A stretch of DNA of 29,414 nt, from positions 1 through 29,414 of the forward strand of contig JAWODB010000330.1 of the NCBI GenBank assembly GCA_046483505.1, read 5' to 3'. This DNA is from BS750m-G62 sp046483505. GTDB lineage: Bacteria; Planctomycetota; Phycisphaerae; FEN-1346. Below, one piece after another: positions 23,915-29,414 of this stretch (its first letter is position 1; the number at the start of each line of letters is the position of its first letter). The notes under the pieces were generated by a model that saw only the letters and a list, made by a program, of their open reading frames with translations, did not search any database and was not told the origin of the DNA. The translations under genes were made by a program, and so were the position numbers.

Positions 23915-25405
23915 ATGCCCAACTCAATGATTGCGAAAGCTGTTCTTCTTGTGGCCTTGGCGGTCCCGGCTCCAACAGCCTGGGGAGACACTGCGAAACC
24001 GTCGACACCGAAAGCGGAGGTGCAGACAGCCCCGTCCCGTCCGTCCACATACCGATACCGATTCGGACCCTTCGCCGACGCCCCGTTGTGCCACATACAC
24101 GGTCGGTTCACACCGCCCGGGCAGGGTCTCATTCAAGCGCTCTCCTTCGTTGAAGGCAACCTTACCTACAATGCGAACCTGGAAACGGGGAAATGGAGTG
24201 CCCGCCCCGGTCCAGAAACCCGGACGCGCACCGACCGCCGCGCCGTCAGGACACTCGTGGACCCGGACGGAACGTTCGAGGTGGTCGTCCCTCAAGGCAG
24301 TACGGTGATGTTTTACCGGCATTACAATGTCCACACCCCCGGTGCCGCGTACGAGGTCCCGCCCCAGACCGTGCAGGTGCCCCTGGGCTGCGCCGAGAAA
24401 GAGGTCCGGCTGAGGGCCACGGCCGTCGAACTCATGCCCCTGAGGGGCCGCGTGGTCGACGAAGCCACCGGCGAGCCACTGGCCGGGTTCGTGGTTTCGC
24501 TGGAATACTGGCCCCCAGGCCTTCCCCCTCCGTATCACCCGCGGGGGTACGACCCTTACAAGCACCGGCCGGACGCTTCGGGCGACGCCGCGGGCGTCGC
24601 GCCCACCCCTCACCCCCCGGGTCCGCGCCGTGCCCGGATCAAAGCACGCCGGCCGCGCGGCCCGGAGTACGCCCGCCCGGCCCAATCGGTGAGCCGCGCC
24701 ACCTGTGTCAAGGAGGGACGTTTCTCCTTTGTCGTGCCGCGGAGCAAGGACGCGGTGTTTTTCCTCAGCGTCCGGCCTCCGAAGCCATTTCCCGACGCGG
24801 CACACTGGAAACGGACCCATCCCCGTCGGGCCGTGCAAATCGACGACATCACGGCCTACGAGGGGCGGCCGTATGTCTGGAAGATCCCCTCGCGAACGCC
24901 CTCGTTGATCCTGGAATACCGGACGGTCGCCGGCAACCCCCTGCCCCTGCCCGAGGACAAGGGGAGACCGTGCATCAGGGGTTGGCTCCACGAAATCGTC
25001 GATCCCGCCACCACCCGGGACCGCGTGGAAACGACGCCCGAGGGGCACAAGGTTGAATACGACTATTCAAAATCGCTATCCCACGATGGGTTACCTATCT
25101 GGAGCCTGGATAAGGAGACCACGTTCCGGAAGGATGGGCAACGTCACACCCAAGGAGAATACAACGTGCCGGTAACGACGATACAATACTCGCTTATTCA
25201 GAGAGATTCCAAGGGCCGTAGCATCCAGATGTTCTTCGAGTTGGATGAACCGGCCAATTACGCTGTCGTGCTTCACCCGGATGACACCGCCTACAGGCCC
25301 ATGCCGGAAGACAAAATCATCAAGTTTAAGCCCAAGCAAGGCGAGACCGTTCGCAAAACAATCCATGTGGAGCGCAAGGAGGCACCGGCCACTCCGGAGC
25401 CATAG
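23915..25405 (+). CDS. Secreted protein with carboxypeptidase-regulatory-like domain
   Basis: This 496-residue exported protein has signal peptide MPNSMIAKAVLLVALAVPAP, cleaved around TAWG-DTA. Residues about 173-200 (LMPLRGRVVDEATGEPLAGF) match the start of a carboxypeptidase-regulatory-like or CNA-B-type beta-sandwich. The first part (about 45-170) has a similar beta-rich pattern. The middle is proline- and arginine-rich (about 200-250). Neither enzyme motifs nor an anchor are visible. ATG 23915 is weakly supported by AGGATGG; ATG 23927 is an alternative. A structural or adhesive envelope role is inference. Confidence 0.7.
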   Translation: MPNSMIAKAVLLVALAVPAPTAWGDTAKPSTPKAEVQTAPSRPSTYRYRFGPFADAPLCHIHGRFTPPGQGLIQALSFVEGNLTYNANLETGKWSARPGPETRTRTDRRAVRTLVDPDGTFEVVVPQGSTVMFYRHYNVHTPGAAYEVPPQTVQVPLGCAEKEVRLRATAVELMPLRGRVVDEATGEPLAGFVVSLEYWPPGLPPPYHPRGYDPYKHRPDASGDAAGVAPTPHPPGPRRARIKARRPRGPEYARPAQSVSRATCVKEGRFSFVVPRSKDAVFFLSVRPPKPFPDAAHWKRTHPRRAVQIDDITAYEGRPYVWKIPSRTPSLILEYRTVAGNPLPLPEDKGRPCIRGWLHEIVDPATTRDRVETTPEGHKVEYDYSKSLSHDGLPIWSLDKETTFRKDGQRHTQGEYNVPVTTIQYSLIQRDSKGRSIQMFFELDEPANYAVVLHPDDTAYRPMPEDKIIKFKPKQGETVRKTIHVERKEAPATPEP

Positions 25406-25440
25406 CGGCCTGACCACCCCACCCTCAGCGCATGCCCAGA

Positions 25441-25458
25441 ATGCCGTTGCACGCGGGG
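25441..25458 (+). promoter_or_regulatory. Exact copy of the recurring 18-bp box in a convergent gap
   Basis: ATGCCGTTGCACGCGGGG is present in full, but no TAGANT-like hexamer follows at 16-17 bp (GAAGAG instead), and no plus-strand gene follows. The gap is between two convergent stops (25405 and 25555). This copy argues that the box is not only a promoter element. Confidence 0.6.
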
Positions 25459-25554
25459 AGCGCAGAGCGAAGAGGCACGGACGGTAAGCATCGCGCCGGT
25501 GCCGATGGGTGTCGTCAAGACAGTCCGGGGTCGCCACCGGGGATAAGGGGCCCC

Positions 25555-27066
25555 TCACAAACACTGCCCCGGGGGCGGGTCGCGATAGACACGGCACCCG
25601 GGTCGGGCCTTCCGGAATCGGGCGAGGCCCGAGGCCGTGATACCCTCGCACCCGTGAAGATTCAGTTCCTCCAACGTCTCCATCGCGGCCAGGTGGTCCA
25701 GGGCGACGTCGGTGATGCCTTGGCAGCAGCGCAGATTGAGGCTTCGCAGTTCGCCGAGGCCCTTCAGGCACGCGATGCCCGCGTCGGTTACCCCCGCACA
25801 AAACTCCAGACTCAGGAAGCGCAGGCGCGTTAAGTCCGCCACGCGCGCGAGGCCGGCGTCGGTGATGCCGCAGCAGCCCAGTTCAAGACTCCGCAGCGCG
25901 GGCAGCGCCGCCAAGTGCGCGATCCCCTTATCCGAAATGCCCATGCACGAATAAAGTGTCAGCGTCCGCAGGTGGCGCATGGGCTGCAAGTATTTCAATC
26001 CTACGTTAGTTACGCGCGATCCGCTGAGATTCAGCCATCGCACTTGGTCCAGACAAGCCACGTGGGCGAGGCCCGCGTCCGTGAACCCCTTGCAGCCGCC
26101 GAGGCGCAGCACCCGCAGATGCGCCAGCCGTTTGAGATGGGCGAGCCCCGCGTCCGTGACCCCGTTCACGCAAAACAGTTCGAGGCGCCGCAGCCGCGAC
26201 AGCCGCGCCACGTGCGCCAGGCCGGCATCCGTCACGCCGGGGCAGTCGCCCAGTCTCAGGGTTCGCAACTGCTCCAGGTTCCCGAGGTGGGCGAGGCCGA
26301 CGTCGGTGATGGCCTCGCACACCGTCAGGTCCAGCCGCCGCAACGTCTTCAGCCGGCCCACGTGCGTGAGGCCGGCGTCCGTGATGCCGGAGCAGCACGA
26401 GAGGTTGAGCGCCCGCAGGCCGCCCACGCTCTCCAGGTGAGCCAGACCCGCATCGGTGATGCCGTGGCACGCGGACAGGTCGAGCCGTCGCAACTGGCCG
26501 AGGCCTTTCAGCCACGCCAGTCCGGCATCGGTAACGGCAGCGCAGTTGATGAGGTTGAGCGTCCGCAGGCGGGCGAGTTCCGCCACGTGCCTCAGGCCGG
26601 CGTCGGTCAGGTTCCTGGACGGATCGGACACCGACAGGTCAAGCCACCGCAGGTGCTCCAGTTGTGCCACGCACGCCAAGTCGGCCTCCGCGCGGGTTTC
26701 GGGGGCCTTCAGCCCCGGGACGCCCTCGCGCTGCAACGCCTCCGCCAAGCGCGCCCAGGTCCAGGAGGGCTTCAGGGCGTCGATAACCACCGCCCACACG
26801 TAGCAGCGTGGGATGGCCACCGTCTCGCCCGGTCGAAGGCGGCCCAGGTCTTGCCAATCGCCACCCTCCTGCCGCTGGACGAAGACCCGGCACGGGTGGG
26901 GAAACGCGAAGAGGCATGGGCCGAGGCAAGGGGCCCGGCCGCCGGGCCGCCGCTCCTCCGGCTTGGGGGCGCACCCGCTCAGCACCGGCACGAGCGCAGC
27001 GGCCAGCAGTCCCGCGGCCCAGACCGCCGACGCCCGCGAAGCAGCCGTTGCTCCGCCCCTGTCCAC
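25555..27066 (-). CDS. Leucine-rich-repeat lipoprotein (cysteine-containing LRRs)
   Basis: This 503-residue lipoprotein has a signal peptide ending LVPVLSGC, with lipidated Cys32. From about residue 135 it contains about 14 repeats of roughly 25 residues of the form LxxLxLxxCxxITDAGLAHL; the TDAGL core is nearly invariant (NLTDAGL, AVTDAGL, GITDAGL and so on). This is the cysteine-containing LRR type (AMN1/F-box-like) known from planctomycetes and eukaryotes, probably for protein binding. The start is GTG 27066, preceded by GAGAGGGAG at good spacing; the open frame extends much further upstream, but no lipobox or start supports the extension. The repeats are also evident in DNA at about 75-bp periodicity. 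No enzymatic function is implied. Confidence 0.85.
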   Translation of the reverse strand: MDRGGATAASRASAVWAAGLLAAALVPVLSGCAPKPEERRPGGRAPCLGPCLFAFPHPCRVFVQRQEGGDWQDLGRLRPGETVAIPRCYVWAVVIDALKPSWTWARLAEALQREGVPGLKAPETRAEADLACVAQLEHLRWLDLSVSDPSRNLTDAGLRHVAELARLRTLNLINCAAVTDAGLAWLKGLGQLRRLDLSACHGITDAGLAHLESVGGLRALNLSCCSGITDAGLTHVGRLKTLRRLDLTVCEAITDVGLAHLGNLEQLRTLRLGDCPGVTDAGLAHVARLSRLRRLELFCVNGVTDAGLAHLKRLAHLRVLRLGGCKGFTDAGLAHVACLDQVRWLNLSGSRVTNVGLKYLQPMRHLRTLTLYSCMGISDKGIAHLAALPALRSLELGCCGITDAGLARVADLTRLRFLSLEFCAGVTDAGIACLKGLGELRSLNLRCCQGITDVALDHLAAMETLEELNLHGCEGITASGLARFRKARPGCRVYRDPPPGQCL

Positions 27067-27301
27067 GGGCAACTCCCTCTCAAGACACCGATAGAAGGAA
27101 CGTGGAACAGCTGGACGCGTTTCGCAAAAAGGCCTGTCGGCACCTGCTCCGGCGGCGGGGCTTCCGACATCATCTTGCATCCGCGCCGCACGCCCCTGCC
27201 GGGGTCGTCCGGGGATACCGGCTCCGCGCCGTGCTTGGCCAAGCGCGCCGGGGCCTCTTCTCCCACGCATCGCTCTATCCAGGTCTACCCATGCTATCAG
27301 A

Positions 27302-27335
27302 AGGGCGTTGCACGCGCCCCGCAGCCCGGTAGAAT
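27302..27335 (+). promoter_or_regulatory. Promoter box of the HEAT-repeat gene (TTGCAC family, diverged)
   Basis: TTGCAC (27308-27313) is followed after 16 bp by TAGAAT (27330-27335). The surrounding 18 bp match the recurring box at 13 positions (the last CCC replaces GGG). The start would be near 27342. The remaining 27067-27301 holds no gene I can support. Confidence 0.45.
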
Positions 27336-27444
27336 GGCGACAGGAACCAGAAGGTCGTGCCGCGTCCTTCCGCGCCGGCGCCACGGGTAACGCGAAGGTG
27401 CCGTGAGACGACTCGACGCAGCGCGGCCCGGGACGGAGCATGCG

Positions 27445-29414
27445 ATGCCACAGGCCTTCGCCTGGCTGCTGCTCCCGCTGATCGCGCTCGCGCTTTGTGC
27501 CGCGGGCACCGGTGACGGCGATGCGGCGACGCAGGACCCGTGGACGTCCGGCTACGCACTGGACGGATGGGACCGCATCGCGGCACTCCAGCGGTACCCC
27601 GTCCTGGACGCCTCGCCGCCCCACTGGGATGCCGTCTGCGGCGACGCGAACCCGCTGGTCCGGACGGCGGCGGCGATGGCGATCGCCCGCGCCCCAAATC
27701 CCGCCCTCATTCCCGTGCTGCGCCCGATGCTGAAGGACGAGAATCCGCTGGTACGGTGTTGGGCCCTGCGGGCCCTGCTCGAGATCCGCTCGCCGTGCAT
27801 CCGCGAGCCCCTCCTGGAGGTTCTGGCGAACTGGAAGGACTTCGAGACCGCCGACGAGCGCGGGTTCGAGTTTGGCCGGGTGGGGCTGCCGTTGGACATG
27901 GCGAAGCGCCCGCTCCGGGACCGCCGGCAGTGGGTCCAGCAGTATGCCCCCGCCTGGACGGTGGACACGACCGAGCCGGTACTCGACTGGAGCACGCGGC
28001 TCGAGACGACCGCCTGCGTGCAGGCCTCGGAGATCGACGCGGGCGACCCCGTCGCCCTCCGGTTTCGCGTTCAGGCCCAAGGGGCCGACGAGCGCTTGTC
28101 GTTGGGCCTCGCCGGCATGTTCGTCTCTTGGCGAGCCATTGACGCCGACGGCCGGCCGACCCCGCACCGCCCGTACGAGTTGCGGCACCAGTTCCCGCAC
28201 GACATGGGCGAGCCGAAGCGGGACCGCATCGATCTCGTGCCGGGCCCGAACGGGCCGTTCGACCTGACGGTCCTGACGCAGGACACCCCGCCGCCGCCGG
28301 GCATGTACCTGTTCGAGACGCTCTACGGCGAGGCGCTCCTCATCCGCGTGCGCCGGTCGGCGGCGATGGAAGCGCGCATCCCCGACCTCCTGAAGGGCCC
28401 GATCGATGCGGAGACGGCCAAGATGCTCGGCCGGCAGCGCGTCCGGGTAGCCGTCGGACCGCTCATCGAGGCGTTCCGGGAGAGCGACGGCACCGGCCCG
28501 CTGGCGCTGGCGGCCGCCGAGGCGCTCGGCCGCATCGGCGACCCCCGGGCCGCGGGCGTCCTGCTGGACCACCCGCAACTGAACCGATCCGAAGGGACAT
28601 GCATGGCGGGGGGCAGTACGTTTGGGGCACTGAAGAGGTTGGGCCGAGCCGCCTGGCCGGCGTGCGAGCGACGCCTCCGCTCCTGGCGCGGGCGCCTGGC
28701 CGGCGACAAGGCCCTCGGGTTGGTCCTGGCGCTGCGGGTCCTGGGCCCGCATGGGTCCGGCGAGGCGATCGTCGCACGGCAGGAGATGATCCGGGACCTG
28801 TCGGCAGCCCTCGGACGGGAGCGCGAACCGCGGCGCGACGATCCCCGGCCCGTGGTCCTCGCCGCCGCCGTCCGCGCCGTCGCACCCAACCAACCCGACC
28901 TGGTCGTGGAGGCCGTCAACCGCCTGGCGGCGCGTCCCGGCCTGGCCGCTCGCCTTCTCCGCGAGGTGCGCAACGGGCCGTGCCCCGAAGACATCGAGGA
29001 GCGAATCGCCCGGGACGTCTGGCGGCTCGTGCAATCCCGGCCGGCCGACGACCCCGTGCGGACCACCCTGACAGACCTCCTCGGCCGGATGGGGCCGGAG
29101 ATCTTCGCCGAAACGGGCCGCATCACCAACGAAGCGGAGGCGGTGGCGGCGATGCACGCGGTGCAGGCGGTGCGACACACCCTGCCGCCCGAGGCGCTCC
29201 GCCGCCTCCGGCAGGAGACCTGCGACCGCGTCGAGGCGTGGCTGAAGACCGCCCCCGGTCCGCCGATACGCGGGATGCCATTCCGTCTCTCCCTGGCCCG
29301 GCTGTACCTCGCCGCCGAGCGGTACGAGGCCTGCTTCCGGCTGCTCAGCGCGCCGGAGGTAAACGCCGACCGGCTCTCGCAACGGATCGCCGTGGCCGCG
29401 TTCCGCGGCCTGGC
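27445..29414 (+). CDS. Exported HEAT-like-repeat protein (cut by right edge)
   Basis: The frame is open for at least 656 codons and leaves the window. The start MPQAFAWLLLPLIALALCAAG is a signal peptide. HEAT-like helical repeats follow (NPLVRTAAAMAIARAPNPAL then ENPLVRCWALRALLEI), and again around GPLALAAAEALGRIGDPRAA. The middle (about 180-310) contains a beta-rich region with FRVQAQGADERLSLGLAG. An in-frame GTG at 27403 would add 14 residues; I prefer ATG 27445, with GGAG 8 bases upstream. It was found by translating the plus strand, since no stop lies in the window. The function is unknown; such proteins in planctomycetes are often scaffolds. Confidence 0.72.
   Translation, partial: MPQAFAWLLLPLIALALCAAGTGDGDAATQDPWTSGYALDGWDRIAALQRYPVLDASPPHWDAVCGDANPLVRTAAAMAIARAPNPALIPVLRPMLKDENPLVRCWALRALLEIRSPCIREPLLEVLANWKDFETADERGFEFGRVGLPLDMAKRPLRDRRQWVQQYAPAWTVDTTEPVLDWSTRLETTACVQASEIDAGDPVALRFRVQAQGADERLSLGLAGMFVSWRAIDADGRPTPHRPYELRHQFPHDMGEPKRDRIDLVPGPNGPFDLTVLTQDTPPPPGMYLFETLYGEALLIRVRRSAAMEARIPDLLKGPIDAETAKMLGRQRVRVAVGPLIEAFRESDGTGPLALAAAEALGRIGDPRAAGVLLDHPQLNRSEGTCMAGGSTFGALKRLGRAAWPACERRLRSWRGRLAGDKALGLVLALRVLGPHGSGEAIVARQEMIRDLSAALGREREPRRDDPRPVVLAAAVRAVAPNQPDLVVEAVNRLAARPGLAARLLREVRNGPCPEDIEERIARDVWRLVQSRPADDPVRTTLTDLLGRMGPEIFAETGRITNEAEAVAAMHAVQAVRHTLPPEALRRLRQETCDRVEAWLKTAPGPPIRGMPFRLSLARLYLAAERYEACFRLLSAPEVNADRLSQRIAVAAFRGL

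Noticed and set aside
27067..29382. Upstream extension of the LRR lipoprotein frame
   Set aside because: It would cover the HEAT-repeat gene on the other strand, and the lipobox and GAGAGGGAG support the GTG at 27066.

Overview
The window is about 29.4 kb of very GC-rich bacterial DNA. I read it as a piece of a planctomycete-like genome, probably from an anaerobic or facultative lineage. This rests on the right half being full of large secreted proteins typical of that phylum (LamG/transglutaminase, FG-GAP, leucine-rich-repeat lipoprotein, HEAT repeats), on long intergenic spaces with little operon structure there, and on a W/Mo formate dehydrogenase system on the left. The taxonomic call is inference; no rRNA or other marker gene is present.

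Region 1 (1-10240, minus strand) is one operon read leftwards from a good sigma70-type promoter at 10211-10239. Its order is NuoE-like [2Fe-2S] subunit, a 1022-residue NuoF::NfnB/GltD-like fusion, a 903-residue NuoG-type formate dehydrogenase catalytic subunit with cysteine at the metal position, FdhD, the tungstate transporter TupA-TupB-TupC, and MoeA running off the left edge. Six of the seven junctions are 4-bp ATGA or GTGA overlaps; the exception is an 85-bp gap with a strong hairpin before fdhA. Catalysis, metal uptake, cofactor assembly and sulfuration are therefore made together. The fused flavoprotein raises the possibility of electron bifurcation or dual NAD(P) coupling.

Region 2 (10240-14660) is sparse and scarred. 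It holds three copies of a ~130-bp non-autonomous palindromic element with 4-bp YTAG flanks, a GNAT-CBS fusion gene with a clear promoter and a candidate operator, remnants of a helicase-like gene and of an IS256-type transposase, an ArsR-family regulator, a MarC-family membrane protein, a cluster of hairpins, and a displaced 3' half of tRNA-Arg(CCG) followed by phased ACAAG repeats. I interpret that last feature as one attachment end of an integrated element.

Region 3 (14660-29414) holds single-gene units for exported proteins: a 1371-residue LamG plus transglutaminase-like protein, an FG-GAP protein, a membrane-anchored protein, a lipoprotein, a secreted protein with a carboxypeptidase-regulatory-like domain, an LRR lipoprotein and a HEAT-repeat protein (cut by the right edge). 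An 18-bp box, ATGCCGTTGCACGCGGGG, recurs in the spaces between these genes. In most copies its TTGCAC lies 16-17 bp before a TAGANT-like hexamer, so it looks like a shared promoter or regulator site. This box and the palindromic element family are the most novel-looking signals in the window.
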